A stretch of DNA of 64,000 nt, taken from assembly GCA_006384855.1 (NCBI GenBank), contig VCJN01002398.1, positions 1 to 64,000 on the forward strand, read 5' to 3'. A program made the translations under genes and the position numbers. How positions within the stretch are numbered: the stretch's first letter is position 1; each line of letters starts with the position of its first letter. The DNA is from Tetraselmis striata (taxonomy: Eukaryota; Chlorophyta; Chlorodendrophyceae; Chlorodendrales; Chlorodendraceae). This document shows positions 46,978 to 58,149 of this stretch, one piece after another. The notes under the pieces were generated by a model. That model was not told the origin of the DNA. It saw only the letters and a list, made by a program, of their open reading frames with translations, and did no database searches.

Positions 46978-47245
46978 CGGAAAGAGGCGGGGCTGGCGGA
47001 GTGCGTTGGGGGTGCGTAGAGTAGCGTGTTGGTGAGATTCGGGGTGCATCGGACGCCGGATGCCCATCCACCCAGCGTAAAAGACGCGTACGTAATATTC
47101 ACACTATATATATTCACACGCAAATGTGTGAAAACCGGACATTCCGTGCCGGATGGGTGGGAATACGGCGTCCGATGCAGCCAAAACCCCAGCAACACGC
47201 TATTCTGTGCACCGCCAATGCACTCCGCCAGCACCGCCTCATTCT
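46978..47245. repeat. Hairpin or MITE-like inverted repeat
   Basis: Arms of about 68-75 bp: left 46978-47056 (GGCTGGCGGAGTGCGTTGG ... GTGCATCGGACGCCG) and right 47167-47245 in reverse orientation (CGGCGTCCGATGCAG ... AATGCACTCCGCCAGC). The loop is about 110 bp and AT-richer. Arm identity is roughly 80-85 percent by eye. No protein is encoded. Confidence 0.8.
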
Positions 47246-47479
47246 CTGTCGATTTCGAAAACGCCTTCACATTATCCACCGCTAATTGCAATTGCCACCG
47301 TGTAATGTTGTCACGATGTGCGCACACAACAACACTTACTACCGGTTCCGACGCGGATGGAGGCGAAGCTTGCGGAGTGCACTTGCGGTGCACAGACTAG
47401 CGGGAGACTAGATCCATTGTCGCTTATTTACAAGCACGGGCGGTGCTGCCAGACCTGATCGTCTACGGCCGATATAATA

Positions 47480-47540
47480 TTCACACTATATTAACATCGG
47501 TGCACACCGCCGCACACCGCCGCACACCGCCGCACAACGC
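47480..47540 (+). repeat. 10-bp microsatellite-like repeats
   Basis: Three to four units of CACCGCCGCA in a row (about 47503-47535), then decayed copies. Confidence 0.7.
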
Positions 47541-47807
47541 TGCGCGCGCACATTCGTCGCACACATTATCCCGGATTCACTCGCCGTATCCATTACGCCG
47601 TGCTACTTCAACAATAAACATTGCGAAATTACACCGACACAATGCCGCACCGACTAGCTCTTGACAATACGTGCATATAAATAGTAGTGGCGCGCTGCTC
47701 CTCGCCTCCGATGTGTCGTTGACTGCTGCGGAAGGCGGTCGTCGACTGGGTGTTAGTTTCTCCACCTCGGCCGCCCCCCCCCCCCCCCCCCCCCTTCACC
47801 GCTCACA

Positions 47808-48101
47808 GCGCCATGGCCGACCTCGCCCCCCCGGGCAAAAGTGGGCGGCGAGCCTTGTTGTCTCGCGTGTCCGCGCCGCCGGCATCGAGGAGGACGAGAA
47901 AGACATGAGGAAACGCGTGACAAGGTGGGCGCGCAACAAAACACTCCATCCTCCACATTAGCACGCACCCACTCGTGGCTAACTTGTGCCGCGCGCAGGT
48001 TCGTCCGGGAGCGCCGTAAGGCCCACCTCAACGCCAAGGCTTCCACAGTGCCAGCGGCGCAACTCGTGGTGGCCGAGGAGGCCGCATCCTCAGCCGCTTA
48101 A
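47808..48101 (+). CDS. Possible small two-exon basic protein
   Basis: The frame carrying KWAASLVVSRVRAAGIEEDE and MRKRVTR reaches a GTGGGC donor near 47922. A pyrimidine-poor acceptor GCGCAG at 47998-47999 rejoins it in frame as RFVRERRKAHLNAKASTVPA and ends EEAASSAA at 48101. Which ATG is used is unclear. No known family. Confidence 0.35.
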   Translation, partial: APWPTSPPRAKVGGEPCCLACPRRRHRGGRERHEETRDKVGAQQNTPSSTLARTHSWLTCAARRFVRERRKAHLNAKASTVPAAQLVVAEEAASSAA

Positions 48102-48119
48102 AGGCGAAACGATTGTGGC

Positions 48120-48377
48120 TTGTTGTGGGTGTCTGGGCACAGGGGGCGTCCCGACGCGAAGGTAAGGAAGCTCATGGCGGCGTCGTCGACGGCACAGCCT
48201 CCCGGGGTGGTGAAGACACTGAGGGATGACAAGAAGCGGAAGAGGCCAGTGAAGAAACGCCGAGGTAAGAAACTGACGGTCGCGGAGTCGGAGGCGCAGG
48301 CGGAGGCGGAGGCGGAGGCAGCGAGATCGTCGAAGCGGAGGGTCCCCCGGGCACGCAAGAACAAGAACAAGCAGTAG
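48120..48377 (+). CDS. Possible small lysine-rich protein
   Basis: An 85-residue open frame with KKRKRPVKKRRGKKL, an EAQAEAEAEA stretch and a basic end (RRVPRARKNKNKQ). It could also be the last exon of the preceding small gene. The composition resembles a nuclear-localisation tail, but it gives no family. Low-complexity DNA can produce such frames by chance. Confidence 0.3.
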   Translation: MLWVSGHRGRPDAKVRKLMAASSTAQPPGVVKTLRDDKKRKRPVKKRRGKKLTVAESEAQAEAEAEAARSSKRRVPRARKNKNKQ

Positions 48378-49415
48378 CCCCCGCCCCCTTACCCCCCTCC
48401 CCTCACTCCCCCGGCGGGAGCGGCGGGGGGGGGGGGGGGGGGGCGCGGGGGCGGCGGGGGGACCACGCCCGCCCGCCTCCCCCCCCCCCCCCCGCCGGGC
48501 CACATTCCCCGATGGCAGCTGTCGCGAATATTGTAATTCAATCATTCTTCGGCAAACCGCTGCCTGCCCCGCCCTCCCCCTCGCGAATATTTATGTAACG
48601 TGAGCACTCTTTGGCAAAACATGGCCGCCAAACCGCCCATCTGATGACCTTTGATCGGACGGCTGGCAGGCCCGTTCAGCAGTACTAGCTATAATGTACA
48701 CAAAATTCCCCACTTTGGCCAAAAAGTACGGCTGAGATTTGCGCTCCCATGTACTAATAGTCGTAGTTATCCACAGGACCACTCGTCATCGTCTTCTCAT
48801 GTTCCTGCTTCCACCCCGCAGTCGATGTAGAGGACCTTTCTGATTGCCTTTTATTTTGGTGATTTCCGATATCGCCTTCTGCTGCTAGCTCATGTAAATA
48901 TATAAACTCGTCATCGTGCCCGGGTACCGGGTACCGGGTACTAGATACCCGGTACCGGCTCAATAAATATATCGCGTACTACCCGGTACTACACGGACAA
49001 CCTTGTACCTTATACGTCAGTGCCATGCTGTAACAATTTACCGGGCGAGTACGACTACCAGAATGATGACAAAAAGGATTTATCGCCCGCCGGCAATAAC
49101 GCCGGATGTACTCGCACGTAACTGGATGGACGTGCCGCCACCAGCAGCAGCCTTCACGGATAAATAATAGTCGCTAGTAGTAGTGCTTCGTCACCCGTAT
49201 GTCACATCTGAATCTCACAGTGGTGGGCGTGCTAGATGTCGGCATGGCTTGGCGACCAGTATTGGCCACCATACTATTTGAATGTAGCAATACAAAACAT
49301 GTTTTGTATTCTGAAAAAACATTACAGTTTTTTGTCCATGCACCACCCTTGCATATCGCCACCTTTGCTTTATGTGTCTCGACCGCTGAGACCGCCGCAC
49401 ATAGACATGTATACA
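48378..49415. other. Region without a supported gene
   Basis: Contains the third copy of the 45-bp dispersed repeat (48852-48905), poly-G/C runs at 48426-48495, repeated GGGTACCGGGTACC near 48920-48960, and a short match (CACATCTGAATCTCACAGTG at 49200-49221) to the reverse complement of the gag remnant near 41958-41978. Confidence 0.45.
48852..48905 (+). repeat. Dispersed 45-bp repeat, copy 3
   Basis: Reads TTTTGGTGATTTCCGATATC then GCCTTCTGCTGCTAGCTCAT. The longer upstream part TTATTTTGGTGA is shared with copy 1 but not with copy 2. Confidence 0.75.
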
Positions 49416-50312
49416 GTGCCGTCGCGTGAAGGCTCGGGCCTCCGGGCCCTAGCGTGTGCGAAAACCCCTAGCATGAGGGGAGGTGTGACGTCACAAAAAC
49501 CAAAGAGGCAAAGACACCATAAGGAGGTGGTTGAAGTTTGATTCTCCCCTCCGCGTTATTGGAGTTTTTAAACACGCTAGGGCCCGGAGGCCCTAGCCTT
49601 CACGCTAGGGCCTCACGCGGCCCGAGCCTCACGCGATGGCAGATGCCACCGTGTAGGATGACGCAGTGCCGCGTGTAGGGCTTCGACCGAACCCTAGCAC
49701 ACCCTAGGATCTCTCTGCCCTAGGGTCGCGGGGTGGTAGGGTCTCCATGCCCTGACCACCTGCCCTACCCACCTCGTGTGGGTACCATATGTATTTCCCA
49801 AGAATGCTCTAACTTGGACATGTCCACTACTAAGAGGAATTCGGTTGAAAAGCCGGGCTTTTAGCCAAGAGACCATGGTTAAATTCCTTCTTGTGCCACA
49901 TGTGCAAGTTGGAGCATTCTTGGGCAACTTATGTGGTACCCGCACGCGGTGGGGTAGGGCAGGTGGTCAGGGCATGTAGACCCTACCACCCCGCTACCCT
50001 AGGGCAGAGAGATCCTAGGGTATGATAGGGTTCGGTCGAAGCCCTACACGCGGCACTGCGTCATCCTATGCCGTGGCAGTTGCCGTCGCGTGAGGCTCGG
50101 GCCGCGCGAGGCGCTAGCGTGAAGGCTATGGCCTCCGGGGCCTAGCGTGTGCTAACTCCCACGCTACGGGGAGGAGTGACGTCACAACAACCTAAGATAC
50201 CATAAGGAGGTGGTTGAAGGTGCTCCCATCAGCGTGGGAGTTTTTGCACACGCTAGGGCTCCGGAAGTCCTAGACTTCACGCTGGGGCCTGGCGCGCCCC
50301 TAGCCTCACGCG
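49416..50312. mobile_element. Nested palindrome or foldback element
   Basis: The whole 0.9 kb is an imperfect palindrome centred near 49866. Inner arms (49601-49835 and 49896-50115) share GGGTTCGGTCGAAGCCCTAC, CGCGGCACTGCGTCATCCTA and the CACCTGCCCTACC/AGAATGCTC segments. At each outer end sits a smaller element of about 170 bp (49425-49605 and 50115-50290) with its own inverted repeats (GGCCTCCGGGCCCTAGCGTG) and a shared core GTGACGTCACAA plus CCATAAGGAGGTGGTTGAAG. No protein is encoded. This looks like a foldback or MITE-within-palindrome structure. Confidence 0.85.
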
Positions 50313-50470
50313 GCGGCACGACCCCGTACACAAGAATCTTGCATGGCCGACGACCAAATTCTCAGCTGCCGAGCGACCCTCACATATGCTTACATATAGC
50401 AAGATTGCCAGGGCGACGGCCATGCTGCGGAATTTGCAAAAAACAAAAGCGAAGGAGTGTAGGACATAGA

Positions 50471-51476
50471 TCAAGAAAACGTTCGCAAAGCCGCAATTAG
50501 GAGCGGCGGCGGGATATTCGGATTCACGTCAGACCAAAGGAAATCGAACACGTTTCGGGCCTTGTTCTGATCAAGCTTGATAATGCACGCGATCGCGCTA
50601 ACCGTCCATGGCACGTATCGCAAGGGGCCTTCAACATACCCCTGCTCGTGCTGCCGGTCTACCTCGGTTCCCTCTGTGTTTCTTCTTGGCAAGACCGGTA
50701 ATCCTTCTTCCGCATGCAGTTTCGGCGGTCGCCGGTCCACCGTTGTACGTACCCATATTGCATCGCCTCTTTCAATTCCGCGGGGACATGTTCCGATTCT
50801 AGTAAAGTCTCGACATTAACCCGCATCCCGGGCTGATGAATATCGTATATGGAGTCCAATCTTCCTGGTTGCACTTCGCACCATGCCGCCCACTCCAATA
50901 TGCGCTCGGTGGTACGTTAAGTTTGAGCATGGCCGGCATGTAATGCCCCATTGTGCCTAGTTCAACGTAGCGCCGCCGGGCTTCCGGTATTATCACCCGT
51001 CTTAGAACGCCGTCGGCAAACATTCGCGTAGCAAAATGGCTGCGTAGTCACTCATGTCTTCGTGCGACACGGAAAAGTACGATGCAATGTCGGTGTACAC
51101 AACCCCCGCGTCATCGCTAGTTGTACATCATCCAACCGTTGGTAAGCTAAGCCCGGGGTTGCACCCTCCTGCGAAAGGGCGAACGTCGCCCTCCCGCTCA
51201 TCGCACCCTCCTGCCGCTAGTGTGGTCTCAGCCAGGTCCGCTATGGTGACGAGGAAGCGGTAGCGCCTCTCCTCGCTGAAGCAGTCGGCGATAATTAACA
51301 TCAAAGCCGACACGGAGGGCCTCGGAGAGCCCCCGCCCCGTCATTCCTCGATCGGCGACGCCCTCGAGTAGCCGGGCAAGTTGAATTTGATTACAACTTG
51401 CTAGTATGTTGCTCTCCACCGCCGAAACTGAGTTGCTCTTGGGGCCTGCCATCTCTAACCATAGTATGGAACACAT
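50471..51476 (-). CDS. Unrecognised minus-strand coding fragments
   Basis: Four consecutive minus-strand frames look protein-like: 51476-51228 (ILASCNQIQLARLLEGVADR, GLSEALRVGFDV), 51023-50799 (RRVIIPEARRRYVELGTMG, HYMPAMLKLNVPPSAYW), 50898-50659 (LDSIYDIHQPGMRVNVETLL, ELKEAMQYGYVQRW) and 50740-50471 (VPWTVSAIACIIKLDQNKA, FDFLWSDVNPNI). They may be exons of one gene read right to left, or a decayed element ORF. I find no known domain. Confidence 0.35.
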
Positions 51477-51479
51477 GTA

Positions 51480-52603
51480 GTATAACTACAGCTCAAGCTT
51501 CCGGCCATCCTCTCTATCTCCTTTCAAAACCCCGCCTCCTTCCACCACGTGCTCATTAGCTGTGTCATTTCCGGACAATAACTACGGGCAGTCGCAAGTT
51601 TGAGCGACTACCGCTACTTGGCAGTACGGGGATTACCAATACGGTGCTCGCCCAGCCCCCGAAAAGGTTTTCATGTACATTGGTAATGCACCGGCACCGC
51701 GCAATCTTCAGTCGTCGTGCTGCGTCTTGGCTTCACCTGCCGCCATCGCTGAAAATATCCCGCAGGTTGCGGCGCTGATCGCCCCACCACGCCGGATGCG
51801 GCGGTCCGCCGCCTACTCGGCCGCAGTCCGCCGATGTTGCCTCCCTCTCGCCCGCCTGAGCTCTTGCGGTAGGATCCCCTAGGGGTATGAAGGGGGAAAG
51901 GCGGGCACCCCCCCCCCCCCCCCCCCCCCCAACAACCGTCTGCGTGTCGTCGCTTCGTGGTCTGCATGCCGCTCCTGCTTGCCCGGGCGCCGCTCGCCTC
52001 CGCGGCGCGCCTCGTCCTTGTAGCCGCCAGTCCAGGGTCAAACCGAAATGATTGCCAGCTGACTCCTCCCGCTCCATGGCGACGACTCCCTCAGGGCACT
52101 CCGGCTCATGTCTTCTGGCCCCCGAGTCGATGCCATGCCCGGCCTCTCCGCCCCCGAAAGCCCGCCCCGCCGTTAAGCGCCGGGCTCCTATCTCCTCGCG
52201 CTCGCCGCCCTCGCCTGTTCTCATGGGACGGCTGAGGGTTTCTCGGGTGCTTCGAACGGGTCGGCCGCAGGGCGCCGCAGATCACTCCTCTGTACTAGGC
52301 CGGGATTCGAGCGATTTACATGTGGAACACATACGGGTGGGGTCGTACGCTAGATCTTCTGCATATCGGTCGCGGGTCGTACCGAGCAGGTACGAGAACA
52401 CGACTTTATCTCCGAACAACCCTCGCGAGTAGGCTGCCCCCGTCCGAGTTGTACAAACCCCCCTCCCAACACGTAGGCGGATCTCTGAGAGGCCGACGCA
52501 AGGTCGAGGTCGTACATGAATTATTTTTAGTAGCCCCCCGTACACGGTTGCTGCCCGGCAACGCCAGCAAGCGCTACCGGGACTACGGGTATTATTTGAA
52601 AAG

Positions 52604-52637
<34 letters not shown>

Positions 52638-52740
52638 TGGGGCTCCCCGGTCGTCGAAGGAGCCAAGGACCCGCCACAACCGGCCACTCCGCTCAGCCCC
52701 CTGCCGCACCCAGCCGGGCACGGGTCTTAGGGGCTACCAG
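51480..52740. other. Region without a supported gene
   Basis: Open frames occur but are compositionally driven. Poly-C tracts lie at about 51909-51930 and 52605-52636. Confidence 0.4.
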
Positions 52741-52743
52741 CGC

Positions 52744-53448
52744 CTACCACGTGGAGGTGGGGGTGGTGCCGCCCGGCATGCCGCACCCATGATTCTCCGC
52801 TCCTGGTGGGCCGCTGCCTACTGGCGGCGGGCGCCTAGCCGGGCATGGGCGGGGGCGTGACGCTGTTTGTCTTGATGCGCCCAGCACGAACGTGCTTGGC
52901 CTCACAACGAATGCATGGCCGGGTGATGGGTACGATGGCGGGATCCCGAAGTGCATGGTGCTGATCGGAGCCTCACAGAAAGTACGGCTTGCGGAGAGGC
53001 TGTGGCGGCCTGCCACCCCTCCGCTGCCGCTTGCTCCACTGCTTTGGTCGCCACCACCGGACGGGCCCCGCCCACACAGCTCGATCCACAGAGCGTTGAC
53101 GTTGCGCCGCGCAAAGGGGTTGAGCTCCTCATGTAAGCCGTCATGGAAGTGTGGCGCCACACGGATATATTGAATAGCTGTTGTTGACGCATGACCGCAT
53201 GCTACAGGAAAAACGCCCTCCGGTCCCAATGAAGCGTCCGCCTTCTGGCGGAAATCGTGATCGTGCATGTTGCACAGATAACGAAAAATCGTGTCCCAAG
53301 ACAGCTCTTGACCCGGTGGCGCTCGGCCTTCCTCGAGCGCCGACTTGGTGCCGTAGAGCAATCTCAGTCGGACCACGAAGCACGCCACTCCCTCGCGGCG
53401 GCGTGCGCCCAATTGAGTAAACACGTCGAACCACGCCACATCGCGCAC
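52744..53448 (-). CDS. Unrecognised ORF
   Basis: A 234-residue frame. The N-terminal 130 residues look like real protein (VAWFDVFTQLGARRREGVA, ELSWDTIFRYLCNMHDHDF, YIRVAPHFHDGLHEELNPF), while the rest is Gly/Pro/Ser-rich and probably non-coding or an intron. The family is not recognised. It lies in line with the other minus-strand fragments at 50.5-51.5 kb and 53.8-54.8 kb and could belong to the same gene or element. Confidence 0.35.
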   Translation of the reverse strand: MRDVAWFDVFTQLGARRREGVACFVVRLRLLYGTKSALEEGRAPPGQELSWDTIFRYLCNMHDHDFRQKADASLGPEGVFPVACGHASTTAIQYIRVAPHFHDGLHEELNPFARRNVNALWIELCGRGPSGGGDQSSGASGSGGVAGRHSLSASRTFCEAPISTMHFGIPPSYPSPGHAFVVRPSTFVLGASRQTASRPRPCPARRPPPVGSGPPGAENHGCGMPGGTTPTSTW

Positions 53449-53814
53449 GCTTATGAGCCGAGCGTGATACGCTAGCAGGTTGCGTCAGTATGTCTCGAGG
53501 TGGTGACGGTGGCTAGTGATATTTGCGCGGTTGTAGCTCATCAGCTCTAGGAAGGCCGGGCCCTTCTCACCCTAGCCTCAAGCCGTATAATCAACTTCTA
53601 TCGGATAACTAGTGTGCAAGTAATGCCCTGGCGAAGAAATGGGACGGCCCACCGGATCAGTATTGGCCTTAGCGCCGATAAATTCCAAATGATCCGCGAG
53701 CGGTTCGCCCGCGGAACTATGCTCGTCTAGCGGCTGCTAGGAAGCGGGCGTACCTTGGTTACGGTCAGTGACATACTTCGCCTGACGCCTATGCGTTGGA
53801 CGCATGGCGGCGCC

Positions 53815-54802
53815 TTAAGGTAACGGAGCTCCAGCGAAAATGGTGTCCATTGGTGGGTCGTACGGTGCCGAGACGGGCGCATAACGCTCGAGGCCCGCCA
53901 AAGTCTGCTCGACACCCTCCAGCATCCGGGAAGCCATCCCTTGCACCAGCTCCATTATTGCCAACAGTGATGCCCGCTCCCTCGCCACGGCACTGACAAC
54001 CATGAGACGGTTGATTCTCTCGCTGAGAGTGCTTGATGTTGCTGCTATTGGTTGTTAGTAGACGTCGACGGTCCAATCGGGGCTGGCGGCATATGCTGCG
54101 GGTCGTGGAAGCAACACTCGTGCACCGGTAGCCGTAACACGGACTTCGATCCCACTAGCTTGTTGTCGTCGTTCAGCTCACGACCGAGTAAGAGGCCGCA
54201 CTCCAGGCGAGTGTCGTAGCACACCGCGCATACGCGCGCACACCGCGCATGTTCTTGTATTGCATACCCGTGAGCAAGTCTTCGAGCATCTGAGTGCACG
54301 AGTTGACAGCACCCGTCACACAAAACTCGCAACGCACCACCTCCGGGAAATCAATCTCCATGTGATCGTCCGGTGTCTTGCCACAAACGCAGCAATCTTA
54401 ACCGGTGGGTGCTGAGGGGCCCGGCCATCCACATCCCTCGCCATAATTTGTAGACCGTGCGCCTTGCGATTGCCACAGTGCGGAGCGTTACCCGACGGGG
54501 CGTGCGGGCAGCGCTTGCCATCCTTCTCCGGTGCGCCGCACCGAGCTGGCGGCATGCCATTCCCCGAGGCACGCACCAATAGGCCGTTGTACAACCCTGC
54601 ATAGGGAGTCTGGTCGGCTTGAGCTCAGTGCCATCAGCTGCTCTTGGCCCGAAAAATGACGGGTCAGCATGATCAGCTCTTTATCGCCATCGTCCTTGTT
54701 GTCCACGAATAGGTCGTTGTGAACTTCGGCAACGCTTACCAAACGACGCAACCAATCAATCGCAGTGCGTCCGCCCCTGCGTTCCCACACGAGTAAGCTC
54801 AA
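53815..54802 (-). CDS. Cys-rich, zinc-finger-like coding fragments
   Basis: Read right to left: 54802-54610 (VWERRGGRTAIDWLRRLVSV, HNDLFVDNKDDGDKELIML), 54594-54400 (CGAPEKDGKRCPHAPSGNAP then HCGNRKAHG, a C...C...C...H arrangement), 54361-54250 (FPEVVRCEFCVTGAVNSC), 54332-54045 (HARCARVCAVCYD, HECCFHDPQH) and 54003-53815 (MELVQGMASRMLEGVEQTLA). Repeated C-x2-C pairs suggest several zinc sites. Frame changes between pieces could be introns. No known family is identified. Confidence 0.4.
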
Positions 54803-55803
54803 CCACTAGCGATGTTGGGGTTCCGAGGTGAGCGTCCCCCTTGGCCTCAGTCGGACGACTCGGGCTTGGTGCCATGATGAGGTCGGGCCGAGGTGTGAGG
54901 AACACGAGCGGGTAGAGGCGAGACTACGGTGTAGATATGGTCGATATCTGAGCAATTACAGCCGGAAAACGAACTGAGCCGCCGGATCTTGCAGACATCC
55001 TAACTATTTGTAGTGGGATAGCCGAGGCGCCTACGACCCCCGTGGCCCACTACACCCTGACCTAGTGTCGCTTGATCTCCCTCTTCCATCGCTCCTGCGG
55101 TCGTTTGCCCGTTGGAGGGGAACGGTTCTCCAGCTGGTTCAGCTGTCGCAACATTATTGTCGAAATGTCGAGTATCCCGTGAGCGTGGTCATGCCGATGC
55201 ATGGGTCCCAGATGCGCCGGAAGCGCTACAATATACCGCGTTTAGCCACAGGACCCGTTCAGAATTGTCGGGAAACGTTGCAATTTTTTTCCGTATACCG
55301 CCGAGTGTGAAGCGGAGAGCGCGCGACGTGCGCGGCCGTGCCGCCCCTTCCAAAGAATAATTTCGCCGCCACTGTCACCACAGCTCTATCCGCCGAAGTC
55401 GGCGAAATATAATCCTTTACCTTTTACAGATATTACAGGAGATACTGTACTGATTTATTACAGGAGATACTGTACTGGCACCCGCGCGTCGATCGACGAG
55501 TGTCGCTCGGACGGGCTGTACTGGTAGGCGGTGTCCGTTCTGAGGTGTGACCTCACGGCACAAAAACCAGCACACCAGCCAAGCTCTGGGTAGATTTGTT
55601 CCACCGCCACGTCTAGCACGTAACAGAGCAAGCCACCTGCTGCACAGGTCACTGCAGGCGGCAGCACTCTGCGCGGGAACCCCCGACCTACCTTCCGGAC
55701 AGCCGTCGCCTCGCCTCACGGCGGAATTCTTCCCTGGCCTGTCGGCTCGCACAGCAGCTGCTCCCAACCTACGGCCCCGCCAGAGAAACGCGGCATCCTC
55801 GGA
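54803..55803. other. Intergenic region before PIF1
   Basis: No gene supported. Contains a perfect direct duplication TTACAGGAGATACTGTACTG at 55433-55452 and 55458-55477. Probably includes the PIF1 promoter toward 55800. Confidence 0.45.
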
Positions 55804-58104
55804 ATGGAACCAAGCGGAAAGCGCCTGGCGGCAGATACCCAGCCGCGTGCGGATGTTCCCTCTCCAGTGTCTGTGGATGACCCTGAGGACGTGATCGAGG
55901 TGCGGGCGGCGCGTAGCCGAATCTGCCATCATTTTCAAAATAACTATTCATATTTTAGTATGGTATATTGTGCGCTCCTTTATTACATGGAAGCCGACTC
56001 TGCTGGCAGCAGGCAGCGAGAGCCCCCCCCCCCACGTCCCAACACATCCACTCCCTTATTTCGCTACCCCTGCGTTCATAGCCCCTATGTCTCCAGATGT
56101 GCTTGCACTTGCAGCTTTTGTTCACAGTGCCGCCACCCAGATTGCATGGCGCACCGGGCTCTTGCTGGCGGTGACCTGCACGTCGTGCCTGTGGTGGATA
56201 GGGGCAGGTCAGAGACAGAAGGGGGCTCGAACCCTGGTCTGTGCGGCTTGCAGATGCAGGTGCATCTGGATGGGCAGTAGCGCAGGCAGGTGCTGCCTGG
56301 GCTGATAGGTGCTGGGTGGTGCATGGGCCCGGCAGGTGGTGGATGACGACGAGGTGACTCCCTCCCCGCCGGTTGCGGGCTCGCTGTCACCCCTTGACGG
56401 ACCCTCTGGCGGCTCAGCGCAGCGGGCGCTGCACAAGCAGGGGCTTGCGCGCATCCTCTCGGGCAAGCTGGCCAAGGCGACTGAGGGCAGTAGCCCTGGA
56501 CCGGCTCCGGCGCCATGCCCCCCTTGGTCAGCACCAAGGGACGAGCCCCCCTCAGCGGTTGGTGCCCCATCTTACCCATGCAGTGCGGATCTTCGCCCTC
56601 CCCTGGCTGCGGGTCGAGCGAACCAGGGCGCGGGACCTAGAGGGAAGGTGGTCGACACCGCTGCATAGTGGTTGCGGCCTAGTCAAGGGCACGCCTGGAG
56701 CATTGCCCATGCCCAGCGCCGCCTGAGGGCGGGGCTCGTATACCTGCCATGGCTTGCTGGCGGCTCACGCCCTGTGTCGCTGCAGGGCACCAAGCGAGCG
56801 AGCGTGGAGTGCAGCCCCTACACCCCGGCTCGCCAGCTCCAGGGAGAGGAGTCGCCAAGGAAGGGGCACAGTAGCCTGGCTCAGCATGCAGAGGGCGGCG
56901 ACTCGGGCAGCATGCACGCCCTGAGAAACGGCTCTGGCGGCGGTGCCAAGGCCTGCCAGGCCTCTGTGGACATCCCATCCCGCGCGTCTCCCTCCAGGCA
57001 GGTTTCTGTCTGCGCCGCCAACTGGGCCAGCCCGCCAGCTAGCCAGGCGCCCCAGGAGAGCTTCTGTGTGTCCTCCACCTCCCCCAAGCGCAGGGACCGC
57101 GACGACGCGTGGCAGTCCCTGCAGCAGCGAGGTGGGCACAGCACGCACCCCGCCGCCCTTGACGCAGTTTCTCAGCTGTGCCCACCCCAACCACTCCCAT
57201 GGCTGAACCCGGCGGCTGTTGGTGGGCACAGCCGTGACACACGTGTCGGAGAGCGTCCTGGATGGGCGGCCATCTGCAGTGCAGACCGACACCCGAGGCC
57301 CCCCCCCCCCCCCCCCCCCCCGGGGCAATCACACCCTTCCAAGCCCCCTTACCCGCCGCATGCGCCATGCTGACTCTGCTGGGTGCCCTGACTCCCTGCC
57401 CTTTGTGCTGGACGGCTAGCCATCACTCACGTGTCCGAGACGCTGCAGCCGGGCGGCGCAGAGGACAACCCAGCGGGCGCCGGTGAGATGCTCTCCTTTG
57501 CCCCCTCCCCCCAGCAGACCACAAGTGCAATTATCCCGCAATCAAAATCAGAACAAGACGGGCTGTCTCTCACAACGTCCTCGTGAGGCATTGGTCAGTC
57601 AGCTAACGGTCTTGAATTGCAGGAGGTGCATATGGCCAGTGGCTAGCGCACCGTGCAGCAACATGTTGTACGCATGATGGGGATTCTAGCAGGGTATGCA
57701 AATCATCGCCGAGGCTGTGCAGCGCACTGGCTGAGGCTGCGCGCCGTCTGTGTCAGATGCAGGCGGGGCAGACGAGGCGTCCAGCCCAGAGCTCACGGAA
57801 GAGCAGGTTCGGAGGCCAGCTTTTCATACACAAAAGTGTGCAGGCATGGTGTGTGCGGAAGGGGGGGGGGGGGGGGGGGGGCGAGCTGCAGCCGCGGTGA
57901 CTACGCTGCGGTGTCTTGCTGTGCAGGCGTACGTGGAGCGGCTGGTGCTGGAGGGAAAGAGCGTGTTCTTCACTGGGAATGCAGGCACCGGTGTGACACC
58001 CCCCCCCCCCCCCCCCCCCCTTCCCATTGTGTCTCTCCTCTCGGGATCTCTCTCTCACGTGGGCAGCCTTCAGGTCCCTGCTTTGGATGTATTAATCGCT
58101 CCAA

Positions 58105-58149
<45 letters not shown>

